Below, in pieces: positions 50,923 to 59,073 of a stretch of DNA of 59,073 bases. The stretch covers positions 1 to 59,073 of the forward strand of contig CAKUDB010000015.1 in the NCBI GenBank assembly GCA_934644775.1, read 5' to 3'. The position numbers were made by a program, and so were the translations under genes. The notes under the pieces are model-generated. The model was given only the letters and a program-made list of their open reading frames with translations. It had not been told where the DNA came from and did not search any database. This DNA is from an uncultured bacterium. GTDB lineage: Bacteria > Vulcanimicrobiota > Xenobia > Xenobiales > Xenobiaceae. Position 1 is the stretch's first letter. Every line of letters starts with the position of its first letter.

Positions 50923-50947
50923 TGTCCAACTAATCCCCATAGGGACA
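50923..50947. promoter_or_regulatory. Candidate operator TGTCC-N15-GGACA
   Basis: A short inverted repeat (TGTCC at 50923-50927, GGACA at 50943-50947) ends 26 bases before the MoxR ATG, a usual place for a repressor or activator site. The half-sites are only five bases long, so chance is possible. The ribosome-binding site AAGGG lies near 50966. Confidence 0.3.
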
Positions 50948-50973
50948 AAATAAAGTAGGTACAGAAGGGATAT

Positions 50974-52062
50974 ATGTCGTTCAACAATATTTTGCGCCAA
51001 AGCGCCGAAGAGCTCTATTCTTTAGAACTGGAAGTTCTTATAGCCAATGAGACTAACCCTGTCCCTTGCGGTTGGAAATTGTCTCCCCAATCTGTACTTA
51101 CTTATATTTTAGGCCATACAAAAATAAAAGGCGTAACGATCACGCCTAAATATATGGGCTCAAAGCGACTAGTAGAGATGGCTATAGCCACCTTAGTTAC
51201 CGACCGTGCCCTTCTACTAATTGGCGAACCAGGTACAGCCAAATCCTGGTTAAGTGAACATTTAGCAGCAGCTATCAATGGCAACTCGACAAAAGTTGTA
51301 CAGGGCACAGCCGGAACTACTGAAGAGCAGATACGTTATTCCTGGAACTACGCTATGCTTATAGCTGGCGGCCCCAGCCTTGAAGCTCTAATCAAAACAC
51401 CAGTCTATCGAGCTATGGAAAGTGGCACTATAGTCAGGATTGAAGAAATATCTCGCTGTGCCAGTGAAGTACAGGATGCTCTCATCTCCATTTTGTCAGA
51501 AAAGCGCTTAAGTATACCGGAATTAAATATGGAAGTACCAGCCCAAAAAGGCTTTTCCCTTATTGCTACGGCCAATACACGCGATAAGGGCGTCAATGAA
51601 ATGTCGGCAGCTCTCAAAAGGCGCTTCAATATCATAGTATTGCCTACGCCTACAGATATGGAAACGGAAATAGAGATCGTCCATACCCGCGTAGAGCAAA
51701 TGGCTCAAAGCCTAGATCTAACAGCCGAACAGCCTAACTTAGATATTATTACCCGTGTAGTGACAATTTTCCGCGAACTGCGCTCTGGCAATACTTTGGA
51801 AAAAGATCAAAAATTAAAAAGTCCTAGCGGCGTACTTTCCACTGCTGAAGCTATTTCTATGTTGACAAATTCTATGGCCTTGGCGGGCAGTTTCGGCAGT
51901 GGTACGATTAGCGACGCCGACTTAGCAGCTGCACTCCAAGGTGCCATAGTCAAAGACGAAACAAAAGACAAAAATGCTTGGATCGAATATTTGGAAAATG
52001 TAATGAAAAAGCGGCCTGGCCATTGGAGCTCACTTTACAAAGCTTGCCGAGAGTTGAACTAA
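50974..52062 (+). CDS. yehL: MoxR-type AAA+ ATPase, YehL-like
   Basis: 362 residues. Walker A GEPGTAKS at 84-91. Walker B region VRIEEIS carries Glu157-Glu158 in place of the usual Asp-Glu. The sensor/Arg-finger stretch is FSLIATANTRDKGVNEMSAALKRRFN (shown in part: ALKRRFN). Size and neighbours match E. coli YehL. MoxR ATPases work with VWA proteins as chaperones that assemble or activate other proteins or metal cofactors. It is first of five same-strand genes with gaps of 6-18 bases; start behind AAGGG. Confidence 0.85.
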   Translation: MSFNNILRQSAEELYSLELEVLIANETNPVPCGWKLSPQSVLTYILGHTKIKGVTITPKYMGSKRLVEMAIATLVTDRALLLIGEPGTAKSWLSEHLAAAINGNSTKVVQGTAGTTEEQIRYSWNYAMLIAGGPSLEALIKTPVYRAMESGTIVRIEEISRCASEVQDALISILSEKRLSIPELNMEVPAQKGFSLIATANTRDKGVNEMSAALKRRFNIIVLPTPTDMETEIEIVHTRVEQMAQSLDLTAEQPNLDIITRVVTIFRELRSGNTLEKDQKLKSPSGVLSTAEAISMLTNSMALAGSFGSGTISDADLAAALQGAIVKDETKDKNAWIEYLENVMKKRPGHWSSLYKACRELN

Positions 52063-52068
52063 AAAAAG

Positions 52069-54336
52069 ATGGACTTACCATATTTTTTTGGCATACGCCA
52101 TCTTTCTCCGACCGCTGCTTTTCATGTACGCACTTTGCTAGATAGGCTTAAACCTAAACTCGTTCTTATAGAAGGGCCTAGCGATCTCAATGGGCAAATG
52201 GAATGGCTCTGCCATCCTCAAGCGCTCTACCCTCTGGCTATTTTGGCCTATACCAAGAGCCTTCCGGTACGCTCTATTTTGTATCCTCTGGCCATATACT
52301 CACCAGAAGTTCAAGCTATTTTGTGGGCTCACGAAAATAACGTGGAATGTCGCTTTATGGACTTGCCCTCAGCAACTTTTCTAGCTTTAGGAGAAACTAA
52401 CCAAGAACAGCCTACAAAAGAAGGCGAAACCTCCCCAGAAGGGAGCGGCTTAACTACAGAACAAGTTTACAGCCAATTGGAATTACTTAGCGGTGAAGAT
52501 CACGACTCTTTTTGGGAGCGCAATTTTGAGCATATTGAAGAGGCTGAGCAATATGTCCAAGCTTCCAATACTTTTGGTCAAGAATTGCGCATTTCAGCTT
52601 GCGACAATTTAATTAGCCAAGCTGAGACTATAGTGCGTGAAGCTTATATGAAGCGCGTAATAGTCGACTCTTTGGCTCAAGGTAACAAGGCTGAGCAAAT
52701 CTTTTGTGTGTGCGGCTCTTTTCATGTGCCAGGCCTGCAGCATAACCAGCCAATGAGCGACACAGAGTTAGCCGCTCTACCTAAAGTCGAAAGTACAGCG
52801 ACCCTTATGCCCTACTCTTATTACCGACTTTCTGATCGTTCCGGCTATGGAGCAGGCAACAAAGCGCCTCAATATTTTCACCTTTTGTGGGAAGCCCTCA
52901 ACTCAGGCGGCTTGCCCCATATGGCTTACCTCTATTTTGCTTCTTTCGCCGCCTCACAGCGCAAACTGGGCAACTTCGTTTCCTCTGCAGAAATAATAGA
53001 GGCTGTTCGCTTAGCTCAGGCTTTGGCCGCTTTACGTAATAGTCGCTATCCCGGTTGGGCAGATTTACATGACGCAGCCATTACTTGCCTAGGCCATGGC
53101 AATTTTTCCGAATTGGCTTCAGCTTTTGCCGATACAGAAATAGGCACAACTATCGGCTTTTTGCCCGAAGGTCTCAGCCGCACCAGCGTGCAGGAAGACT
53201 TTTACCGCCAACTTAAAGTGCTCCATTTAGAGCGTTTTCGCACAGCAACAGTCCAGTCTTTAGATTTAGATCTGCGCGAAAATTTGCGAGTAAAATCTAA
53301 AGAAGCAGCCTTCCTCGATTTGCGCCGCTCTTTCTTTCTGCATAGATTGCAGGTACTGGGAGTTTCCTTCGCTGCTCCTTCATTAAAAAAACAAGCCCAA
53401 GCCAATTGGGGCGAGTATTGGCTGCTACGCTGGACCCCCGAAGCGGAAATAGAATTGGCCGAAGCCTCACTTCTAGGGGAAACTATAGAAAAAGCATCTA
53501 TGTTAGCCTTAAAAGAGCGCTGTCAACAGAGCGACTCTATGGCCAATACGGCCCAATTGCTCCAGGAGGCCTTTTTAAGCGGACTACCTGAGGCCTGCCA
53601 ATACGTTTTATCAGCTTTGCAAAGTATTTCTATAGAAGCTGCAGCTATTGAAGATATTGCCCAAACGGCAAATGGTTTGTCCCTAATAGTGCGCGGCGGC
53701 AGCTTGCGCCAATTTAATGCCCGTCCTTTGTTGCCTATAATTGAACAGCTCTATTTGCGTGCTTGTTTAATATTGGAAGAAGCTTGCTCCACTAAGGATT
53801 TTCAGCCGATAATGCAGGCCATGGATCTATTAAACAAGTTACAACTTAATCATAGCGTTTTAGACGCTTCCATATGGATAAATTTACTTAAAAGTTTATC
53901 TTTAAACGATCACTTGCAAGCTTGCCTTTCAGGATTTGCTATGGCCCTTTTACTAGAACGAGGCGCGGCTAACGAAACGGAGCTTAACCAGGAAATAACT
54001 CGACGACTCTCTCCAGGTATGTCGGCTGAATTAGGGGCAGGTTGGTTCGAAGGGCTAGCCTCAAAGAATCGCCAAGCTTTAATTATGCGCCTCAACTTAT
54101 GGCAAACTTTAGATCGATACCTTGGCCAACTTGATGAACTATCGTTCCGCCGCGCTTTAGTCTTTTTACGCCGCACTTTCGCCGACTTTTCGCCCCAAGA
54201 AAAGAATGATATAGCCGAAAATTTAGGCGAACTGTGGGGCTTAAATCAAACTGCCGCTTATTTAAGAGAAGAGCCCAATCAACAAGAAAAACAGATTCTG
54301 CAAGAATTAGACGACTTCGACTTTAGCGACATCTAG
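52069..54336 (+). CDS. yehM: DUF5682/YehM-like protein, TraB/ChaN-type motifs
   Basis: 755 residues (E. coli YehM is of similar length). The N-terminal domain has FFGIRHLSP (GxxH at 8-11), VLIEGPSDL (Glu35) and FCVCGSFHVPG (GxxH at 216-219). Two GxxH motifs and a conserved Glu are the signature of the TIKI/TraB-EreA-ChaN superfamily, some of which are metal-dependent hydrolases. The ~500-residue C-terminal part is helical, without recognisable motifs, and may form repeats. It has no membrane or signal sequence. It starts six bases after yehL with no strong ribosome-binding site, so translation is probably coupled. Confidence 0.82.
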   Translation: MDLPYFFGIRHLSPTAAFHVRTLLDRLKPKLVLIEGPSDLNGQMEWLCHPQALYPLAILAYTKSLPVRSILYPLAIYSPEVQAILWAHENNVECRFMDLPSATFLALGETNQEQPTKEGETSPEGSGLTTEQVYSQLELLSGEDHDSFWERNFEHIEEAEQYVQASNTFGQELRISACDNLISQAETIVREAYMKRVIVDSLAQGNKAEQIFCVCGSFHVPGLQHNQPMSDTELAALPKVESTATLMPYSYYRLSDRSGYGAGNKAPQYFHLLWEALNSGGLPHMAYLYFASFAASQRKLGNFVSSAEIIEAVRLAQALAALRNSRYPGWADLHDAAITCLGHGNFSELASAFADTEIGTTIGFLPEGLSRTSVQEDFYRQLKVLHLERFRTATVQSLDLDLRENLRVKSKEAAFLDLRRSFFLHRLQVLGVSFAAPSLKKQAQANWGEYWLLRWTPEAEIELAEASLLGETIEKASMLALKERCQQSDSMANTAQLLQEAFLSGLPEACQYVLSALQSISIEAAAIEDIAQTANGLSLIVRGGSLRQFNARPLLPIIEQLYLRACLILEEACSTKDFQPIMQAMDLLNKLQLNHSVLDASIWINLLKSLSLNDHLQACLSGFAMALLLERGAANETELNQEITRRLSPGMSAELGAGWFEGLASKNRQALIMRLNLWQTLDRYLGQLDELSFRRALVFLRRTFADFSPQEKNDIAENLGELWGLNQTAAYLREEPNQQEKQILQELDDFDFSDI

Positions 54337-54351
54337 GAAAAAATAGAGACT

Positions 54352-55515
54352 ATGGATCAAAAACAACAAGAAAAAATAACTCGCTGGCGACTGCTTCTAG
54401 GCTCGGAAAGCGAATCTAGCTTAGCTTCTATGGGCCTATCAGCTCCTTTAAGCAAAGAGCAATTTATGCTCGATCAGGCCTTAGCCTCTATTTATGGCAC
54501 AACTCGAGAGGTTTTTGGTAGCGGAGCAACTGGCAATAAATGCTCAGGGCCGCGCCTTTCTCGCTGGCTAGGCGATATTCGCTCCCTTTTTGATAATGAT
54601 ACCGTAGCCATAATCCAAAATGATGCTATCGAGCGTAAAGGCCTAAAACAACTTTTAACTGAGCCGGAACTTTTAGACAGTCTTCAGCCTGATGTCAATA
54701 TGGCTTCCACCCTTTTAATGCTTAAAGACCAAATTCCAACTAAATCTAAAGAAGCAGCGCGAAACTATATCAAAAAAATAGTCGAACAGATAGACAAACT
54801 TTTAGCCAGCAATTTGCAAAGAGCCGTCAGTTCTGCCGTAAATAAAAAGACTCATTCTCCTCTTCCTTCAGCGGCAGCTATCGATTTCTCCAGCACTATT
54901 CGCCGCAATTTGCAAAATTTCAACTGCGAATTAGGCGCTATTATCCCTAGGCGAGTCTATTTTTTTGATAGACTTAAATCTAGCAACCGCTGGCATATCG
55001 TTCTAGATATCGATCAGAGCGGCTCTATGGGTTCTTCTATTATATATTCCTCAATTATGGCTTGCATCTTAGCTTCTATGAATTCTCTAAAAACTAGCGT
55101 CGTAGCCTTTGATACCAAAATTATGGATTTAACTCCATTATGTAGCGATCCAGTCGATCTACTTTTCGGCTTCCAAATGGGTGGAGGTACTGATATTGCT
55201 AAATCTTTGGCTTATTGCCAAAGCCTTATAGAACAACCTAGTAAAACGCTCTTCTTTCTCATTTCCGATCTCGAAGAAGGAGGCAACCGCGCCTCTTTAT
55301 TAGGCCATTTGGAAGATCTGAAAAGTTCAGGCGTCAATATAGTAGTTTTACTAGCTATCGCCGACGGCGGTCAGCCTTACTACGATGTTAAGACAGGGCA
55401 AAAAATTGCCAACTTAAATATCCCTTGCTTGGTTTGCTCTCCAGAGAGACTTCCAGAGCTACTGGAAAGAGCCTTAAAAAGGCAAGATCTGTCTATTTTT
55501 GCTAAGAAAGGATAA
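54352..55515 (+). CDS. yehP: VWA domain protein with intact MIDAS, YehP-like
   Basis: 387 residues. The N-terminal ~200 residues are helical. VWA domain ~205-380: MIDAS residues Asp221, Ser223, Ser225 (LDIDQSGSMGS), Thr280 (GGGTDIAKS) and Asp306 (LISDLEEGGN) are all present, so Mg/Mn binding is expected. In MoxR systems the VWA partner delivers a substrate or couples ATP hydrolysis to its target. Sequence and order match YehP. It lies 15 bases after the DUF5682-like gene and 10 before the SWIM gene. Confidence 0.85.
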   Translation: MDQKQQEKITRWRLLLGSESESSLASMGLSAPLSKEQFMLDQALASIYGTTREVFGSGATGNKCSGPRLSRWLGDIRSLFDNDTVAIIQNDAIERKGLKQLLTEPELLDSLQPDVNMASTLLMLKDQIPTKSKEAARNYIKKIVEQIDKLLASNLQRAVSSAVNKKTHSPLPSAAAIDFSSTIRRNLQNFNCELGAIIPRRVYFFDRLKSSNRWHIVLDIDQSGSMGSSIIYSSIMACILASMNSLKTSVVAFDTKIMDLTPLCSDPVDLLFGFQMGGGTDIAKSLAYCQSLIEQPSKTLFFLISDLEEGGNRASLLGHLEDLKSSGVNIVVLLAIADGGQPYYDVKTGQKIANLNIPCLVCSPERLPELLERALKRQDLSIFAKKG

Positions 55516-55525
55516 AAAATGAGCC

Positions 55526-56962
55526 ATGTCTTTAATTGATGAAAATCTGATTGCTTCTCTGGCACCTGCACCAACTGCACTAAAAAACGGATGTCTATTA
55601 TCCCAAGCGGGTAAATTTTCCAACCATTGCCAATCTGCAGACGGTAAGCTCTATTGGGCCGAATGTGCAGGCAGCGGCCCAAGTATCTACCAAACTTCCG
55701 CCGATTTTACCGACCCACTAAAACCAATTTGCCGTTGCTCTTGTCCAAGCAGACAGTTTCCTTGCAAACATTCCCTAGGACTACTATGCGAAATTTCTAT
55801 AGGCAAAAAATTTGCTATAGCTGATATTCCTCATGATTTGCAAGAGAAACGCCGAAAAACTCAACAAAAAAATGAAAATAAAAAAATGGCCACTACTAAA
55901 CCCAAAGCAGCTAACAATTCGCCACTCAAAAAGAAGATTGCCAAACAATTGGAAGGCTTGGCCTTAGCTGAAACTGTAATCGATGAGTTACTCAACTCTG
56001 GCTTAGCTACTTTGGCCGGAAGCTCACTCGACAGTTATCAAAAATTGGCCCAAAATTTTAGCAATTGTCACCTACCAGGAATACAGACAACTTTTTTACG
56101 TATGGCTTCAGCTATAGAGCGTTTACAAAGTACACCTCAAGAAGCCGATAGGCAATACCATTTAGTTTTACAAAATCTCATAGCTTTATACTCAACTGTC
56201 AAAAAATCCAAAGTTTTTTTGCAAAAGCAGCTTGACGGCCAAGAGAATACTCCTGAAGAAGCCATTTTATTCGAAGCTTTAGGCGGAGTCTGGCACTCTG
56301 AAGACTTGCGCAACTTGGGCTTAGTACGTCAAAATGTGAAGTTGGTACAGTTATCCTTCGACGTCTATTTTGACGAAGCCAAAAAAGAATATGCCGAGCG
56401 CAGCTTTTGGTTAGATATTGATGGAGGGACTATTTACCATAGCCTCAATTTGCGCCCAGTAAAAGCGTTAAAGCATATAAAAGCAACGGATAGTTGTTTT
56501 AATTTATTGGAAATACCGGAATTGCTAATTTATCCCGGCGGCCTAGATTGCCGAGTACGCTGGGACAAATGGCTGGAGCACCCTCTTACTGAAGATATTA
56601 AAAGACGCTTGCCAGCTCTAGCCGAAGCCAATATTCCTACGGCTGTCAAGAAAGCCAAAGGACAATTTAAGAATACGCTCTTTCCTAAATATTTACCTAT
56701 TTTGTTGCCTATTTCTCAAATTGCCTCCATTGAGAAAAAGCCGATCTTAATAGACCCTGTAGGTAATCGCTTAGCTATCCGCCAAGGCCCCATAGGCGCT
56801 CCTACATACGATACCATCACTTCTCTAAGCCACTTTCCTCTGCCTATAGATAAAAACTGTGCCGCTTTTGGCTTGCTCTTTTACGATAACTCCGATCATT
56901 CAATCTGTTTTTATCCTTACAGTATCCTTACTCCCCAACAGATTGTCCGTTTAATGTTTTAG
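55526..56962 (+). CDS. yehQ: SWIM zinc-finger protein, YehQ-like
   Basis: 478 residues. The SWIM finger CxCx6CxH is Cys71, Cys73, Cys80, His82 (CRCSCPSRQFPCKH), a protein/DNA-binding module. The start MSLIDENLIASLAPAPTALK agrees with the family N-terminus. After the finger comes a Lys-rich linker (~110-150) and a helical domain, then a beta-rich C-terminal half. The best-spaced AAAGGA (55506) actually points to an out-of-frame ATG at 55519 that encodes only six codons; see findings. It is the fourth gene of the operon. Confidence 0.8.
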   Translation: MSLIDENLIASLAPAPTALKNGCLLSQAGKFSNHCQSADGKLYWAECAGSGPSIYQTSADFTDPLKPICRCSCPSRQFPCKHSLGLLCEISIGKKFAIADIPHDLQEKRRKTQQKNENKKMATTKPKAANNSPLKKKIAKQLEGLALAETVIDELLNSGLATLAGSSLDSYQKLAQNFSNCHLPGIQTTFLRMASAIERLQSTPQEADRQYHLVLQNLIALYSTVKKSKVFLQKQLDGQENTPEEAILFEALGGVWHSEDLRNLGLVRQNVKLVQLSFDVYFDEAKKEYAERSFWLDIDGGTIYHSLNLRPVKALKHIKATDSCFNLLEIPELLIYPGGLDCRVRWDKWLEHPLTEDIKRRLPALAEANIPTAVKKAKGQFKNTLFPKYLPILLPISQIASIEKKPILIDPVGNRLAIRQGPIGAPTYDTITSLSHFPLPIDKNCAAFGLLFYDNSDHSICFYPYSILTPQQIVRLMF

Positions 56963-56980
56963 AAGGTAGCCTAAAAGAAT

Positions 56981-58696
56981 ATGAATTTACAAGCTTTATT
57001 TATTCTGCAAGATCAGCTCAATCGGTTGGCCATAGCGGGCACTTCTTTATTAGAGAATGATTTTCGCTTACCAAGAAGCTTAGAAGCTCTGGCCCCCTTG
57101 GCTGCAGCCAGCCCCGTCTTTGCCAAAATTAGGGAAGGCCTCCAAAAGCTGTTAAAAGCCCCCAAAGAGAAGCGCAATTCTATTTTGCTCGATCTATTAG
57201 CTTTAGTTAATGCGGTAGTTTACACCCAAGGTAGCTGCGGCTGCGCTGGCGATCTGACAGAACAGCAAACAGAACCAGGCCGATATTTGGAATTGCGCTA
57301 CAGCCAACTTAAAGAAATTTTAGAGCCCATTACCAGTAAAGGCAGCGGCCGTTTAGTACCTATTCAAGAGCTATGGAAGCAACATCCCGAATATTTTACC
57401 GACTATCGCCTTATCTACCAATTAGTAAAGGCTCTAGATGAAAACTACGCTGAGTTAGGCACATTATACGTAAAAATTTTGCATAACCAACTGGAAGAAG
57501 GCAATTTTAGTCCCAAACTCTTGGAAGAAGATTTCGATCCGGCCGGCAAACGCAACATGGTAAGGCGCGTACAAATATTAGCCTACGCAGCCGAGGCCCA
57601 AAAGTGGTTGCTCGAGCAATTGCCTAAAGCTCAAAAAGGCGTCAAAGAAGCCATCATTTTAGCCTTAGGTAAAGATAAAAAAAATTTGCCCATATTACTA
57701 GATCTAATAAATACAGAAAAAGGCAAAAATCTCCAAGCGGTGTTTAGAGCCTTAGCCTATATAGATACTTACGAAACTCAAGAATTATGGGAAACTGAGC
57801 TAAATAAAAATCCTCTTGAAGCGATCCAATTGCTGGCCGGTTCTCCTACTCCGTTAGCCGCAGAGATAATAGCAAAACTCTTCATTGAAGTGTTGCAAAA
57901 GCTAGCTTCTGGCCATAAAGACAATAACACTGTAATGGCTTTGTCTTACTGTTTAGAAACGATAGTTGGTAAATGGAGTGCCGCTATTGAAAATAGCTGG
58001 TACCAGGCGGCAGAATTAGCTAAAAATATACATAATATGCCGACAAATTTTGGCGAAATTACTACCAGATTAGCTGCAACTTTGGCCAAAAGTTTAGTCT
58101 TAAATCCTTGTGACGAAGCTAAAGATACCGCTAAAAATTTAGCTGAGCGATATCCGGCCTTTTTGTGCGTAGGCTTTTTAGCTGACGCTCTGACTTTATC
58201 CAGTGAAGCGTTATACAATAAATACGCCGACAAAATTGTACGTAAGTCTTTCTTCAAATGGGAAAGTAAAAGACATAGAGAGGCCAGTTTACAAATTACA
58301 GCAGCTATTTCTTGGATTTGTCACGATAAAATTAAAGACTGTGACGCTATTCCTTATAGCTATATAGATTACCTAACTAATATAAGCTTTGAAGGATGGC
58401 GATCTATTGATAAACTTGATATACGCTGGTTTTCTTTGCTAACCGATCCTAACGTCGTTCGTCCCGACAGCGGTAGCTCATTTTCTACCGATCTGCCTAT
58501 TGTTGGTGGCATGTACTACTCTTTAGAGCAAATTATGGCTTGGCTTATCGACTCTAACGATCCAGCCCGCTGTAAAATTATCGGCGATTTTTTATTCAAA
58601 AGTGCTAAAAAATCAAAAGATATTTATATGAAGCCTTACTATTTCAAGTATCTTAAACAATGTGGCTGGAATGACTCTGAGTTAGCCTTCTTATAA
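56981..58696 (+). CDS. HEAT-like alpha-helical repeat protein, fifth operon gene
   Basis: 571 residues, nearly all alpha-helical with HEAT-type features: repeated hydrophobic pairs such as VKEAIILALGKDKKNLPILLD and KGKNLQAVFRALAYIDTYET. A Cys pair (QGSCGCAG, Cys86 and 88) in the N-terminal part may hold metal or be redox active. No signal peptide. E. coli has no such gene beside yehQ (yehI/molR is the large extra gene there). It lies 18 bases after the SWIM gene, so it probably belongs to the same complex. Family unrecognised; it may act as a docking scaffold. Confidence 0.65.
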   Translation: MNLQALFILQDQLNRLAIAGTSLLENDFRLPRSLEALAPLAAASPVFAKIREGLQKLLKAPKEKRNSILLDLLALVNAVVYTQGSCGCAGDLTEQQTEPGRYLELRYSQLKEILEPITSKGSGRLVPIQELWKQHPEYFTDYRLIYQLVKALDENYAELGTLYVKILHNQLEEGNFSPKLLEEDFDPAGKRNMVRRVQILAYAAEAQKWLLEQLPKAQKGVKEAIILALGKDKKNLPILLDLINTEKGKNLQAVFRALAYIDTYETQELWETELNKNPLEAIQLLAGSPTPLAAEIIAKLFIEVLQKLASGHKDNNTVMALSYCLETIVGKWSAAIENSWYQAAELAKNIHNMPTNFGEITTRLAATLAKSLVLNPCDEAKDTAKNLAERYPAFLCVGFLADALTLSSEALYNKYADKIVRKSFFKWESKRHREASLQITAAISWICHDKIKDCDAIPYSYIDYLTNISFEGWRSIDKLDIRWFSLLTDPNVVRPDSGSSFSTDLPIVGGMYYSLEQIMAWLIDSNDPARCKIIGDFLFKSAKKSKDIYMKPYYFKYLKQCGWNDSELAFL

Positions 58697-58704
58697 CGCC
58701 CGTT

Positions 58705-58920
58705 TGGGCCCTCGCAGCATTGGTGGACTTGACGCGCCAACACTTTTTTGTAGCGCAGTATCGTTTCACTTACTGCGCCAGCTCGCCTTTTTGCCAGCGT
58801 GACATAGTTAGCACTCGCCTTTTTGGGCCAAAGCTCGTTTGGGCCGACGCGGCATAGTTTACACTCGCCGCGTCCACCTTTTGGGTCGCGCAGCATTGTT
58901 TCACTTACTGCGCTAGCTCT
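58705..58920. repeat. Array of related hairpin repeats
   Basis: About five degenerate units of ~35-45 bases. The clearest are GCGCAGTA/TACTGCGC (58753-58760/58771-58778, loop TCGTTTCACT), GACGCGGC/GCCGCGTC (58846-58853/58867-58874, loop ATAGTTTACACTC) and GCGCAG/CTGCGC (58888-58893/58908-58913, loop CATTGTTTCACTTA). The loops share ATnGTTTnCACTY, and many units are preceded by TTTTGGGYC. Unit one (58711-58738) and three (58793-58819) are decayed. The stems differ while the loop is kept. No coding frame explains this. Confidence 0.75.
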
Positions 58921-59073
58921 TGGGTTATAGCACGTTCATTTCATAATAGGCGGACATTTCATAGCGGAAGGCGGGACAAAGGTACAGGGGCTAAAGTCTC
59001 CGTTTCTCCGTTGGCTGGCTACGTTTACGCCTATAGCAAGCTACAGGCGTATAAGAGCCTTTCGCTTTGCTAT
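58921..59073. other. Tail of window, no gene
   Basis: No ORF. A hairpin lies at 59026-59051: TACGCCT/AGGCGTA with inner TAGC/GCTA across one mismatch. The last ten bases (GCTTTGCTAT) pair again with ATAGCAAGC at about 59033. It may be the edge of another repeat or mobile element that continues beyond the window. Confidence 0.4.

Noticed and set aside
58639..58896. 85-codon ORF on the minus strand at the window end
   Set aside because: It reads through the hairpin repeats and the 3' end of the helical-repeat gene; its repetitiveness reflects the DNA repeats.
58705..58920. Integron attC or CRISPR array
   Set aside because: No attC R-box ends (RYYYAAC/GTTRRRY) in order, and no constant repeat with variable spacers; the stems vary and the loop is constant.

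Overview
The window is bacterial chromosome with densely packed genes on both strands, short intergenic gaps and many intrinsic terminators. There is no rRNA, CRISPR array, intact insertion sequence or prophage. Periplasm-type features suggest a diderm envelope: an alpha-2-macroglobulin-like protein, lipoproteins, a processing protease and signal-peptide proteins. A rubredoxin/rubrerythrin oxygen-defence fusion beside a PerR-like regulator suggests an anaerobe or microaerophile. The tandem pilT genes, the copper-amine-oxidase-type stalk domains and the many unrecognisable secreted proteins fit a poorly sampled lineage. I cannot name the phylum from sequence alone.

Layout. 1-800: two tRNA-Pro(GGG) genes in a ~295-base duplication, then a possible structured RNA. 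0.8-4.8 kb: TGS-type nucleoside kinase facing two pilT retraction ATPases. 5-8 kb: three small proteins of unknown function and a zinc alcohol dehydrogenase. 8-12.2 kb (minus): opine dehydrogenase, EamA exporter and a fused iron-type ABC permease, which could form an opine production/export/uptake module. 12.5-17.4 kb: stalk-domain protein and a 1105-residue coiled-coil protein with a C-terminal cysteine-peptidase-like domain. 17.5-23 kb: alpha-2-macroglobulin-like protein with a small partner, then tRNA-Ala and two tRNA-Ile genes. 23-32.5 kb: membrane and secreted proteins, a circularly permuted ATP-grasp protein, a beta-propeller pair and an MFS transporter. 32.5-43.3 kb: rnc, fabF, a rubrerythrin fusion with perR, mnmA, a degenerate metallophosphoesterase, galE and an orphan DNA methyltransferase. 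43.4-50.7 kb: secreted prolyl oligopeptidase, ECF S-component, miaB, ctpA and hpf.

50.9-58.7 kb is the most notable region. It is a five-gene, same-strand operon: MoxR-type AAA+ ATPase, DUF5682-like protein with two GxxH motifs, VWA protein with an intact MIDAS, SWIM zinc-finger protein, and an alpha-helical repeat protein. The first four match E. coli yehL-yehM-yehP-yehQ in order and size, a conserved but functionally unexplained system. It is followed by an array of related hairpin repeats.

Two short intergenic elements (about 10.0 and 17.5 kb) look like right-end/omega-RNA hairpin relics of IS605/TnpB transposons, each preceded by TTAC. Several promoters (tRNA-Pro, tRNA-Ile, perR and the 23.3 kb gene) share an extended -10 of the form TGnTATTAT or TGnTAATAT.
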